Shown here in pieces: positions 9,309 to 17,038 of a stretch of 64,000 bases of DNA (position 1 is the stretch's first letter; every line of letters begins with the position of its first letter). The position numbers and the translations under genes were made by a program. Below the pieces are notes generated by a model that saw nothing but the letters and a program-made list of their open reading frames with translations, was not told the DNA's origin and made no database searches. Source of the stretch: Bacillota bacterium (GTDB lineage Bacteria > Bacillota > Clostridia > Peptostreptococcales > Anaerovoracaceae); contig JAFUCA010000002.1 of assembly GCA_017459895.1 (NCBI GenBank), positions 1 through 64,000 of the forward strand, given 5' to 3'.

Positions 9309-9368
9309 GAGAGGTGCAGAATGGACATCGAAATCATATACAGGCACCTTCTGTCCCCGCCCGGATAG
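9309..9368 (+). pseudogene. decayed 5' end of an ECF sigma gene
   Basis: The sequence repeats the start of the sigma gene at 2070, including its ribosome-site region: atggacatcgaa is identical and the later part matches tacaggYaccttctgtcccc, with about 24 bases deleted between. It reads MDIEIIYRHLLSPPG and then stops at 9366-9368. The next gene, at 9446, is unrelated. Confidence 0.7.
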
Positions 9369-9445
9369 GATCGGCGAATCAATACCCTTCGCGGATTTGC
9401 GCAGATCTCTTTTCCGTGGTAGACTGTTGTCAGGAGAAGAACCAT

Positions 9446-9865
9446 ATGATCCGATACGAAGGAAGTCACCCCTGGGAACAGTATTTCACCAGATTTTTTG
9501 ACAAAGGCTGGACGCAATCCGGCTCCCCGTATTACTTTCAAATAATCCATGACAAGAAAGGAAATCCATCCAATCTGCAGTGTTTCTATAAGGAGCAAGG
9601 CGGAGGAATAACGTATGCAGGAACATACAAAATCCTCAGGACGGAAGAGATCAATGGCGATAACTATGTTGTTCTTCGAAGAATGGATGATGAACCCTTT
9701 GACGATATCAAACCCTGTTCCGATGATAAGCGTTTAGATAACGTTGGAGATATCATCACCGCAAGATACTATCCGACAGGGTGGTATCGCCTTGAACTCA
9801 TGCCGCCAGTACCGTCGATCTCAGAACGGCTGCTGAAAGAGTTTGACGAATCTTCTATATCCTGA
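9446..9865 (+). CDS. hypothetical protein, 139 residues
   Basis: ATG 9446 is preceded by AGGAG at nine bases. The product is hydrophilic, with no membrane segment and no motif I recognise. Aromatic and charged residues are spread evenly (FFDKGWTQSG, then YYPTGWYRLELM), which suggests a small globular cytosolic domain. It lies 48 bases before the agmatinase gene and between the sigma-gene remnant and that gene. A functional link to agmatinase is possible from spacing only. Confidence 0.6.
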   Translation: MIRYEGSHPWEQYFTRFFDKGWTQSGSPYYFQIIHDKKGNPSNLQCFYKEQGGGITYAGTYKILRTEEINGDNYVVLRRMDDEPFDDIKPCSDDKRLDNVGDIITARYYPTGWYRLELMPPVPSISERLLKEFDESSIS

Positions 9866-9913
9866 TCGCAGCAAGACCTGATAATTCGAATACAGACACG
9901 GAGGATCACTACC

Positions 9914-10843
9914 ATGAAGAAAAACGACCACGCACTCAATCCAAACACCTGGTTCGGGCTGAACCAGCCGGGACAGGACATTCAGAACGTAGATGCCGTT
10001 ATTTTCGGCATCCCTTACGATGGCGGCGTCAGCTACCGGGGCGGCGCATCCCAGGCACCGGACCTGCTGCGGGCCAATACGGATCACGCCACCGCTTGCA
10101 GTGAGCGGCTGGGATTCTTTCAGGACTACCGGGTTCTGGACGCCGGCAATTTCGAAGGCGCGGAACGGGATGCGGTTTTCAGTGAAGTGCAGGATTATGT
10201 GACCGCACTGGTATCCGCTGGCAGGAGATTCACCATGGTCGGCGGGGATCACTCTGTGACGATCCCTGTGGAGAGAGGCATCAACGCTGCGCTGGATGAG
10301 CCCTTCGGTATCATCCATATCGATGCCCATATGGACCTGAGCTACGAACTGGAAGGCGATCCCCTGTCCCATGGGTCCACCGAGCAGAGAGCCCTGGAGC
10401 TCTCCAACGTCGGTTCCACCGAGAACCTCTATTTCATCGGCATCCGCTCCATCGAACCGGACGAGTTCGAGTTCAGCCGTACCCATGACATTCAGGTGAA
10501 GACCGCCTGGGACTGCTATCACGAGGGGATCGAAGCGGTGGCAGATGACTGCATCGCTAAAATGAAGAGATTCAAGAAGGTATACCTCACCTTTGACATC
10601 GACGCATTGGATCCGGCCTATGCCGGAGGCACCGGGACGCCGCAGTTCGGCGGGCTCACTTCACGGATGGCCCTGACCCTGATCCAGAAGCTTTTCACCG
10701 AGCTCAATATCATCGGCTTCGATGTGGTGGAGATCGCGCCGCCCCTGGACGATTCTCTGGCTGCGATGTACGCCGGAAGGAAGATCATCAGCGAAGCCTG
10801 GAGCATCTGGGCGGACGAGCTGGGAAAGCTGACGAAGTTCTGA
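9914..10843 (+). CDS. speB: agmatinase (ureohydrolase family)
   Basis: The product is 309 residues, the usual length. Manganese-binding motifs are complete: GGDHSVTIP, HIDAHMDLSYE and FDIDALDPAYAGGTGTP. The enzyme would hydrolyse agmatine to putrescine and urea. Related arginase-fold enzymes such as guanidinobutyrase share these motifs, so the exact substrate is inferred. GGAGG sits nine bases before the ATG. No arginine decarboxylase is nearby. Confidence 0.9.
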   Translation: MKKNDHALNPNTWFGLNQPGQDIQNVDAVIFGIPYDGGVSYRGGASQAPDLLRANTDHATACSERLGFFQDYRVLDAGNFEGAERDAVFSEVQDYVTALVSAGRRFTMVGGDHSVTIPVERGINAALDEPFGIIHIDAHMDLSYELEGDPLSHGSTEQRALELSNVGSTENLYFIGIRSIEPDEFEFSRTHDIQVKTAWDCYHEGIEAVADDCIAKMKRFKKVYLTFDIDALDPAYAGGTGTPQFGGLTSRMALTLIQKLFTELNIIGFDVVEIAPPLDDSLAAMYAGRKIISEAWSIWADELGKLTKF

Positions 10844-10960
10844 TGACAAAAGCGGTGGAGCCGAGATCTATTCGCTGCTAAGATCCCCTGCGAACTCCGG
10901 GTCCACCTGCTCTACCCCGGCCGGATGCTGGTTTAACTGCGCCTCCGGGAGGCTGTCAGA

Positions 10961-11641
10961 TCAGAGAGATGCGCCTGCCCAGCCGATGATCATCAGGGCG
11001 ACGGAGAGCAGCCCTGCCAGCATAATCGTTTTATTCAGGACCGCGACCCTTCGGAAGGAGCCTCTCCCGGGGAGGGGTTTCGCCCCCACAATGCGCCGGG
11101 CGTGTCCGGCGTATTTCACCATGGCGCGGAGGGACATGATGACAGCCAACAGTATCAAAACCGTCAGCCCTGTATACCGGAGTATGCCCATGTCGTGTAT
11201 GGTATGAAGCACGCCGTCCTCGGACGAGAACAGACGAAATCCATGAAAGAGGTTGTCCCAGGCCAGGTATCCGCAGCTCAGTACCGCCAGACCGGCGGCG
11301 ATGGCGTACCCTCTGGCCCTCCTCGCGAAGCTCTGCCGGTCCGTGAAAAGCTCCGCCGCATGGTTATCTTCACAATAGAACACGTCCATTCCTCTGCTGG
11401 ACCCGGCGTGCTTCCAGCCGCTCTCCTCATAAAAAGCAACCTCCTCCGCCTTTGCCCTGCCGATGGCATTCGGCACGATCCGATACCGCAGCTTCCGGGG
11501 TTCGCATTCTTCGAAGGTCGCGAAACAGGAGAACATCCCTGTCAGCAGCCAGCCTTTGCCTGCCAGATCCTCCAGCCAGCTTTCCATGTATTCGTATTCA
11601 TAGACCCCGAACGGAATGTATTTCGTTTTTGTCTTTCCCAC
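10961..11641 (-). CDS. DUF2812 membrane protein (PadR-partner)
   Basis: The product is 226 residues if translation starts at GTG 11641, preferred because AGGAGG lies seven bases upstream; the longer frame from ATG 11665 would place that ribosome site inside the gene. The N-terminal DUF2812 domain (YEYMESWLEDLAGKGWLL) is followed by three hydrophobic segments near residues 118-138, 155-175 and 200-222. It follows a PadR gene by 26 bases, a common pairing in Firmicutes in which PadR controls the membrane protein. It contains a GCAAAGGCTG copy. Confidence 0.8.
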   Translation of the reverse strand: MGKTKTKYIPFGVYEYEYMESWLEDLAGKGWLLTGMFSCFATFEECEPRKLRYRIVPNAIGRAKAEEVAFYEESGWKHAGSSRGMDVFYCEDNHAAELFTDRQSFARRARGYAIAAGLAVLSCGYLAWDNLFHGFRLFSSEDGVLHTIHDMGILRYTGLTVLILLAVIMSLRAMVKYAGHARRIVGAKPLPGRGSFRRVAVLNKTIMLAGLLSVALMIIGWAGASL

Positions 11642-11667
11642 GATGTCACCTCCTCGGCGGAGCATTT

Positions 11668-12045
11668 TTATGCAAAGGCTGGTTTTCCTGCTGCTCCAGC
11701 CTTTGCACGGACCTCCTCATCTGCCTCCTGCGCCGGCTGATAATCTCTCTGCGTATCCGCAAGGCATATGCGCAGCCGATCGACCTCTTCCTGAAAGAGC
11801 TGGTTCCCCTTCTCTGTGATCTCATACGGGATCCGGCGCCCGTCCTGTTCCATTCTCCGGATAACACCCTCCTTCTGGAAGGTGGATAAAATGGCATACA
11901 GCGTCCCCGGTCCCAGCCGGACGCGGTCGGAGGTGAGCCCCTGGACATACTCCGCGATCTCGGTTCCGCTCATACTCCTCCTGGACAGGCACAGGAGCAC
12001 ATAATACATCGGCTCTGTCAAAGGATCCAAGGCTTTTTTCGGCAT
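11668..12045 (-). CDS. PadR-family transcriptional repressor
   Basis: The product is 125 residues with the PadR winged helix (SRRSMSGTEIAEYV, then LGPGTLYAILSTFQKEG). It ends with a short Ala-rich tail encoded by a 37-bp perfect inverted repeat made from two GCAAAGGCTG copies. Its promoter overlaps two palindromes (12065-12125), which suggests autoregulation. It is the first gene of a pair with the DUF2812 protein. Confidence 0.9.
   Translation of the reverse strand: MPKKALDPLTEPMYYVLLCLSRRSMSGTEIAEYVQGLTSDRVRLGPGTLYAILSTFQKEGVIRRMEQDGRRIPYEITEKGNQLFQEEVDRLRICLADTQRDYQPAQEADEEVRAKAGAAGKPAFA
11671..11707. repeat. inverted pair of the GCAAAGGCTG motif
   Basis: TGCAAAGGCTGG (11671-11682) and CCAGCCTTTGCA (11696-11707) are perfect 12-bp inverted arms around a 13-base loop. 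The element spans the stop codon and last residues of the PadR gene, so it could form an RNA hairpin there. Confidence 0.85.
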
Positions 12046-12064
12046 GGTTCACCTCCCGATCATC

Positions 12065-12125
12065 ATATATCGTATTACGATATATCCTCCATTCTTATCT
12101 TAATATCGTTTATCGATATTGTCAA
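12065..12125 (-). promoter_or_regulatory. padR promoter with two palindromic operators
   Basis: On the minus strand TTGACA (12120-12125) and TAAGAT (12097-12102) are 17 bases apart. The spacer is the palindrome AATATCG-N5-CGATATT (12102-12120). A 21-bp perfect palindrome with ATATATCGTA arms lies at 12065-12085, between the promoter and the padR start. Both are likely PadR binding sites. Confidence 0.75.
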
Positions 12126-12210
12126 GAGCCAGTCTGCATCACAAAAAACTTCGTGACAATCCGAGCAAAGAATTGTCACGAAGCAGACATAATCATTTGT
12201 TTTATGACAC
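12119..12210. repeat. partial copy of the 39-bp palindromic repeat array
   Basis: CGTGACAA (12152-12159), a 13-base spacer and TTGTCACG (12173-12180) reproduce exactly the repeat junction of the array at 38287-38554. The left unit begins TTGTCAAG at 12119 (41 bp) and the right unit ends near TATGACAC at 12210 (38 bp). The inner arms extend to 12 perfect bases (12149-12160 with 12172-12183). The copy lies between the amidohydrolase and padR genes. Confidence 0.6.
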
Positions 12211-12225
12211 CTTGCAGGACTGCCC

Positions 12226-12966
12226 TCACAGTCCCAGCAGCTTCGCCGCGTTGTTGTAATAATAATCCTCCAGCTGCGCGTCATTCAGCCCGCTCACCAG
12301 GCCCTTCTGGATCTCCACGGAAGGATGGTGGAAGGGCAGATCCAGGCCGAACATCACCCGGTCCGCGCCCACCTGCAGATAGGCGTCCCGGATCTTGGTA
12401 TGCATAGGCATCCCCGATGTCTCCAGATAGAGATTCGGATGCTTGATGGCCATGTCGATGGCGGACTGAATGTAGATGCCGTTGCCGTGGCCCATGTGGA
12501 TCATGACGATGTTGACATCCGGGAAGCGCTCCGCCAGCTCCGCCGCCGCCCAGGGCAGCGAATAGGGCGGATGCCCCGTGTGGATCATCAGAGGAACCCG
12601 CAGTTCCCGCGCCAGTTCCGCGATGCCCAGCACCGGCTCGTCGGTAATCCGGAACGCCTGAAACAGCGGATGCAGCTTGATTCCGCGGAAGCCATGCTCC
12701 TGCACCGCTTCCAGCACCTGCGTTCTGGCCGCCGGGTCTGCCGGATCCACCCAGATCGCCCCCAACAGCCGGTCCGGATAGCGATCCACCGCCTCGATGC
12801 TCTCCCTGGCGGGGAATGTGGAGATCACGGTCTTCTCGATGTTGTAATCATCCATGACCTGCAGCATCTCCTCCGGTGTGATGCCCACATCGCACCAGCC
12901 GCCGAAATATCCGATGTGACTGTGGAAGTCGATTTTTTTGTGTTTTCTCTGCGCTTCGTAGATCAT
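12226..12966 (-). CDS. amidohydrolase-family metal-dependent hydrolase
   Basis: The product is 246 residues with amidohydrolase-2 features: DFHSHIGYF at the N-terminus, GIKLHPLFQ, PLMIHTGHPPYS, IVMIHMGHGNG and a late Asp in VMFGLDLPFHHPS. Such TIM-barrel enzymes hydrolyse or decarboxylate small ring compounds; the substrate is unknown. The gene overlaps the ECF S-component gene by 4 bases, which suggests that the imported compound or its product is the substrate. Confidence 0.8.
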   Translation of the reverse strand: MIYEAQRKHKKIDFHSHIGYFGGWCDVGITPEEMLQVMDDYNIEKTVISTFPARESIEAVDRYPDRLLGAIWVDPADPAARTQVLEAVQEHGFRGIKLHPLFQAFRITDEPVLGIAELARELRVPLMIHTGHPPYSLPWAAAELAERFPDVNIVMIHMGHGNGIYIQSAIDMAIKHPNLYLETSGMPMHTKIRDAYLQVGADRVMFGLDLPFHHPSVEIQKGLVSGLNDAQLEDYYYNNAAKLLGL

Positions 12967-13484
12967 TGCACTGCCTCCCGAAAATATTTTCTCAGCGCGG
13001 TCTTCTCCAGCGCCGCCGCCAGCAGGAATGCGATGGCGATCCCAAGCCCGGTCTGGGCGAGCAGGGGAACCAGCGCCGCGATCATCGCGGCCTTACCAAA
13101 CAGAACGAACCAGAAGATCAGATATCCGATGCTCTGCACGATGCCTCCGGCGATCCCGCCCACCAGCCAGGCCGCCTTTCCGGACAGCCCGAAGACCTTA
13201 TGGGAGAGAATCAGCCCCATGACCAGCGCCAGCGCCGCCTTGCACGCGAAGGTCGGCAGCGCCCAGATGGTATAGCCGCTGACGACATCCGCCAGGGCCG
13301 CGCCGATGCCCCCCGCCAGAGCCGCCCGCTTCCCTCCCAGGATCAGAACCGCCAGGAAGATCATACAGTCTCCCAGATGCATGTACCCGAAGGGCAGCGG
13401 GAACTTGAACAGAAATACCCCCAGGAAGACCAGCGCGATGAACAGCGCTGTCTCGGTTATCTTTGTGATTTTCTCATTTCTCAT
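12963..13484 (-). CDS. ECF transporter S component
   Basis: The product is 173 residues with about six membrane segments and the N-terminal pattern typical of energy-coupling-factor substrate-binding subunits (ALFIALVFLGVFLF, then HLGDCMIFLAVLILGGKRAA). S components bind a vitamin or metabolite and share the AAT module encoded elsewhere. The downstream amidohydrolase overlaps it by 4 bases. The leader of about 100 bases showed no riboswitch I could assign. Confidence 0.8.
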   Translation of the reverse strand: MRNEKITKITETALFIALVFLGVFLFKFPLPFGYMHLGDCMIFLAVLILGGKRAALAGGIGAALADVVSGYTIWALPTFACKAALALVMGLILSHKVFGLSGKAAWLVGGIAGGIVQSIGYLIFWFVLFGKAAMIAALVPLLAQTGLGIAIAFLLAAALEKTALRKYFREAVQ

Positions 13485-13712
13485 ATCTCTTTACCTCCAC
13501 CTAAAGCATACCGGATTAGTAGGCGAATGAAAAGAGACAGTCCCGATTCTTTTCGTCAGTACAGTCTCCGGATTTCCTGCGAAAAGGCCCGCCTGTCCCT
13601 CCGAAGGTGTACAGTTTTTGAGAAATTCCGGTGTAATGAGCACCAAAGAAATACTCCATTGTTTTTCCGCGCCCGATCGATTAGTATTAATACAGGAAGA
13701 GAGGAAGCGCGA

Positions 13713-14891
13713 ATGAAGATCGCATGGTTCTGTATCCCGGCCCACGGACACACGAATCCGACGCTGGGAGTGGTAAAAGAGCTGACCGATGCAGGTCATC
13801 AGGTATATTACTTCTCCTTTGAGATGTTCCGGGAAAAGATCGAGGACGCCGGCGCCGTATTCATCGGATGCGACGGCTATGATTTTGAAATGGAAGACAA
13901 AGAAAATGCGGACCGGGTCGGCAAGGACAAGGCTTTTGCAACCGAGCTCCTCGTTTCTTCGACCCTCGCCCTCGACGAGATGACGACAGAAAAAGTAAAG
14001 GAGATCGGGCCGGACATCGTCGTATCCGATTCCGTTGCCTTCTGGGGGAAGCTGGTCGCAATGAAGCACGGCCTGCCCTATGTCTCCTCGACAACGACCT
14101 TCGCCTTCAACCGTTATTCGGCGAAATACATGAGCGAATCCCCATGGGATATCGCGAAGATGCTTTTCACCATGCCGCGGATCAACAAGCAGCTCAAACG
14201 TCTGCGGGAGAAAGGATATCCCGTGAAAGGCATCCTGGATATCGTCCAGAATGATAACGACACGAATACGATCGTCTATACATCTAAGTATTTTCAGCCC
14301 TGCGCGGACTCCTTCTCCGACCGGTACTGCTTCATAGGCCCTTCGATCCGGCCGATCCGGGAACCGGTCGCCAAAACAGCGGAGAAGACAGTATACATTT
14401 CGATGGGAACCGTGAACCAGAACCGCGAATTCTACCGAAACTGCATCCGCGCGCTGGGCCAGACCGACTGGCAGGTCATCATCTCCATGGGCACAAACCC
14501 GGAGCATTTCGACGATCTGCCCGGGAATATCCAGATCTACGAGACAGTGGATCAGATGGCCGTGCTGTCGGTCGCGGACGCGTTCATCACACACTGCGGC
14601 ATGAACTCCGCTTCGGAAGGGCTGTATTTCCGGGTGCCGCTGGTCCTGTTCCCGCAGACGCCGGAGCAGGGAGCCGTAGCGAAGAGGGTCGAAGAACTCG
14701 GCGCCGGAATGATGCTGGAATCCATCGGAGAAGAGGATATCCTGCGCGCCCTCCGCGAGGTCCTGACCAATCCCTCTTACCTTGAAAACGCCGCCCGGAT
14801 ATCGGACAGCTTCCGAGCCTGCGGCGGCGCGGCGCAGGCAAGGGCATTTCTCGAGGAGTCGGTTATTTCCCACTCTGGAAACAGTCGATAA
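13713..14891 (+). CDS. MGT-family (GT1) glycosyltransferase
   Basis: The product is 392 residues from ATG 13713, supported by GAGGAAG upstream; the much longer open frame before it is non-coding. The N-terminal fold starts WFCIPAHGHTNPTLGVVKEL, and the nucleotide-sugar signature is THCGMNSASEGLYFRVPLV followed by FPQTPEQGAVAKRVEELGAG. This matches macrolide- or flavonoid-type transferases that glycosylate small hydrophobic acceptors, often as detoxification. A candidate promoter is TTGTTT-N17-TAGTAT just upstream. It is convergent with the repair gene at 15033. Confidence 0.85.
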   Translation: MKIAWFCIPAHGHTNPTLGVVKELTDAGHQVYYFSFEMFREKIEDAGAVFIGCDGYDFEMEDKENADRVGKDKAFATELLVSSTLALDEMTTEKVKEIGPDIVVSDSVAFWGKLVAMKHGLPYVSSTTTFAFNRYSAKYMSESPWDIAKMLFTMPRINKQLKRLREKGYPVKGILDIVQNDNDTNTIVYTSKYFQPCADSFSDRYCFIGPSIRPIREPVAKTAEKTVYISMGTVNQNREFYRNCIRALGQTDWQVIISMGTNPEHFDDLPGNIQIYETVDQMAVLSVADAFITHCGMNSASEGLYFRVPLVLFPQTPEQGAVAKRVEELGAGMMLESIGEEDILRALREVLTNPSYLENAARISDSFRACGGAAQARAFLEESVISHSGNSR

Positions 14892-14963
14892 TATCGCTGA
14901 TTCTTATTCCATTTCTCTAAAGCGCCGTTCCCTTCTTCAGAACTGCCAGGGTCAATGTCCGGC

Positions 14964-15020
14964 TTCTAACATTCACTAACAAAAACTAAAAAACACTAAC
15001 AAATTCTAAGATTCACTAAT
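14964..15020. repeat. 17-bp direct repeat with 40-bp period between convergent genes
   Basis: TTCTAACATTCACTAAC (14964-14980) recurs as TTCTAAGATTCACTAAT (15004-15020) with two mismatches, and a shorter CACTAAC lies between at 14994-15000. The region separates the convergent glycosyltransferase and ogt genes. I see no stem and no known signal in it. Confidence 0.6.
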
Positions 15021-15032
15021 AAACGCTTACGA

Positions 15033-15566
15033 TTACAGCGCCGTCCCCTTCTTCGGAACAAACAGCCTTTGCATATCCGTTCCCTCCAGCTGAAGGAGAC
15101 GGATCTTCTTATCGATCCCTGCGGCGTATCCGGTGAGGCTGCCGTTAGAACCCACCACCCGGTGACAGGGAATGATGATGGAGATCTCGTTGTGCCCCAC
15201 AGCGCCGCCCACCGCCTGGGAGGACATCCGCAAGAGGCCCCGCTGCTGCGCGATGCGCCCGGCGATCTGGCCGTAGGTCATCGTCTCACCATAGGGGATC
15301 TGCAGCAGGATCTCCCACACTTCCTTCTGAAAATCCGTTCCGACCATGTGGATCGGCGGCAGGAAGTCCGGCTCTTCTCCGGCGAAATAGATATCCAGCC
15401 ACTCCCTCGCCTTCGCAAAGGCCGGGCATTCCCGCTCCTCATGCTCCGGATCCAGATAGTATCCGAAATACTTCTGCCCTTCGATCCACAGCCCCGTCAG
15501 GCCCTGATCATCGGCCGCCAGCGTCAGCCTGCCCACCGGCGAATCGTAATACGTTAAGTATTGCAT
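15033..15566 (-). CDS. ogt: methylated-DNA-protein cysteine methyltransferase
   Basis: The product is 177 residues from ATG 15566; upstream in-frame sequence is the shadow of the preceding gene. The active-site motif is IIPCHRVVGSNGSLTGYAAG, with the helix-turn-helix before it (QIPYGETMTYGQIAGRIAQ). It removes alkyl groups from O6-alkylguanine by a suicide reaction. The start lies 13 bases inside the upstream FAD gene, so it ends the SCIFF operon. It contains a GCAAAGGCTG copy near its 3' end. Confidence 0.93.
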   Translation of the reverse strand: MQYLTYYDSPVGRLTLAADDQGLTGLWIEGQKYFGYYLDPEHEERECPAFAKAREWLDIYFAGEEPDFLPPIHMVGTDFQKEVWEILLQIPYGETMTYGQIAGRIAQQRGLLRMSSQAVGGAVGHNEISIIIPCHRVVGSNGSLTGYAAGIDKKIRLLQLEGTDMQRLFVPKKGTAL

Positions 15567-17038
15567 CTGATTCCCTCCATTCCCGCTTCTGCAATGATAT
15601 TCACGCGGGTGCTCCCCACATCCCGCACCAGCACCTGGCCCGGTGCGATTCCCTGGGCCGGAAGCGCGATCGTCATCTCCCGCAGGGCCTCTGCGATCTC
15701 CTTCATTTCCCTTAGGGCCACCGGCGCGTCGCTTCGAACCGGTATCAGCCGGTCCCCTCCGGCTTCCTCCGCCTGCCGGATCCGCATAGTCGTCGTCAGG
15801 ATCCGCTGCGGGTCCGTCCTCTCCTGCCGCGCAAAGGCTGCTCCTCTGGGGCACCCGTTGCCTGTGATGCTCCACTCCCCTTGCTCCGCATCATCCGTCT
15901 TCGTGATCCGGATCTGACATCCCTTCGGACACAGGGTGCAGGTCACGCTGCCCTCCTCCGGCATTCCCCTGCGGGCTGCATTGTGAAGTTCCTTTTCCCA
16001 TTTTCGCAAAGGCTGGCCCGCGGCGAAGGCGGCGGCATTCCTTCCGGCCGCTTCGCCCTGCTCCGAAACAAAGTCGGCCAGATCCATGACTTCCCGCGCA
16101 TTTCCGCAGGCGAAAATTCCGGGGATGCTGGTCTGCAGGTAAAAGTCCGTTGCCGCACCGCCTCTTCGGTTCAGAGCGACCCCCGCGGTCTTCGCTACTT
16201 CATTTTCGGGGATCAGCCCCACCGACAGGATCAGCGTGTCGCATTCGATGCGACGTCCGGTGCCGGGAATCGGCTGCAGGTGTTCATCTACCTGAGACAG
16301 CTCCACCGCTACCAGCCGGTCCCTGCCATAGATATTGGAAACACCGGTGCGAAGGTACAGAGGGATGTCGTAATCGAACAGGCATTGCCGCACATTTCTG
16401 GCAAGACCGGTGGGCTGCTCCATGACTTCCGCCGCGCAAAGGACCTGCGCGCCCTCCAGGCTCAGGCGCCTTGCCATGATCAGCCCGATGTCACCGGATC
16501 CCAGGATCACGACCCTCCGGCCGACCATGATGTTCTTTCGGTTGATCAGGTTCTGGGCGACGCCGGCGGTGAAGATCCCTGCCGGCCGGGTCCCCGGAAT
16601 CGAGAGCATCCCCCTCGTCCGCTCCCGGCATCCGGTGGCGAGAACGACGGCCTTCGCATAAAACACCTGCCGGCCGCCTGGGCTGATGGCCGTTACGGCG
16701 AAACGAGCGATCTCTTCTGTGATCCGCCGGATCTCCGTCACCATGTGGCCTGTCAAAACCCTTACGCCCGATGCTTCTGCCTTCTCCTGCTCGATCCGGG
16801 CATACTCCGGTCCGGACAGCTGGGCTCCGTAGCGCACGATCCCAAACCCGTCGTGGACGCACTGGTTCAGGATCCCGCCGGGGATCTCCTCCCGTTCCAG
16901 AACCAGCACGCCGGGCGTCTGTCCCCCGCGCCGCAGTTCCTTCGCCGCCGCGGCCGCCGCCGAAAGTCCGCCGGGTCCTGCGCCGATGACGAGGACGTCG
17001 CAGTAATTCCGTTGTTCCGTCCGGCTGCGCATATTCAC
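15554..17038 (-). CDS. FAD/NAD-dependent oxidoreductase with C-terminal DUF1667 domain
   Basis: The product is 494 residues. The FAD motif is VIGAGPGGLSAAAAAAKE, and a second Rossmann motif is VILGSGDIGLIMARRL. The C-terminal 120 residues form a DUF1667 domain (CTLCPKGCQIRI), usually encoded as a separate gene beside anaerobic glycerol-3-phosphate dehydrogenase-like proteins; here it is fused. It overlaps the GlpA-like gene by 4 bases. I infer a two-subunit dehydrogenase passing electrons through the flavins. The true substrate is not fixed by sequence. Confidence 0.8.
   Translation of the reverse strand: MNMRSRTEQRNYCDVLVIGAGPGGLSAAAAAAKELRRGGQTPGVLVLEREEIPGGILNQCVHDGFGIVRYGAQLSGPEYARIEQEKAEASGVRVLTGHMVTEIRRITEEIARFAVTAISPGGRQVFYAKAVVLATGCRERTRGMLSIPGTRPAGIFTAGVAQNLINRKNIMVGRRVVILGSGDIGLIMARRLSLEGAQVLCAAEVMEQPTGLARNVRQCLFDYDIPLYLRTGVSNIYGRDRLVAVELSQVDEHLQPIPGTGRRIECDTLILSVGLIPENEVAKTAGVALNRRGGAATDFYLQTSIPGIFACGNAREVMDLADFVSEQGEAAGRNAAAFAAGQPLRKWEKELHNAARRGMPEEGSVTCTLCPKGCQIRITKTDDAEQGEWSITGNGCPRGAAFARQERTDPQRILTTTMRIRQAEEAGGDRLIPVRSDAPVALREMKEIAEALREMTIALPAQGIAPGQVLVRDVGSTRVNIIAEAGMEGIRCNT

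Noticed and set aside
12966-13712. Long N-terminal extension of the glycosyltransferase
   Set aside because: It runs antisense through the ECF S-component gene, lacks family similarity, and a good start with ribosome site exists at 13713.
13485-13712. Riboswitch upstream of the ECF S component
   Set aside because: I looked for TPP, THF, preQ1 and FMN core motifs by eye and found none convincing; covariance search would be needed.
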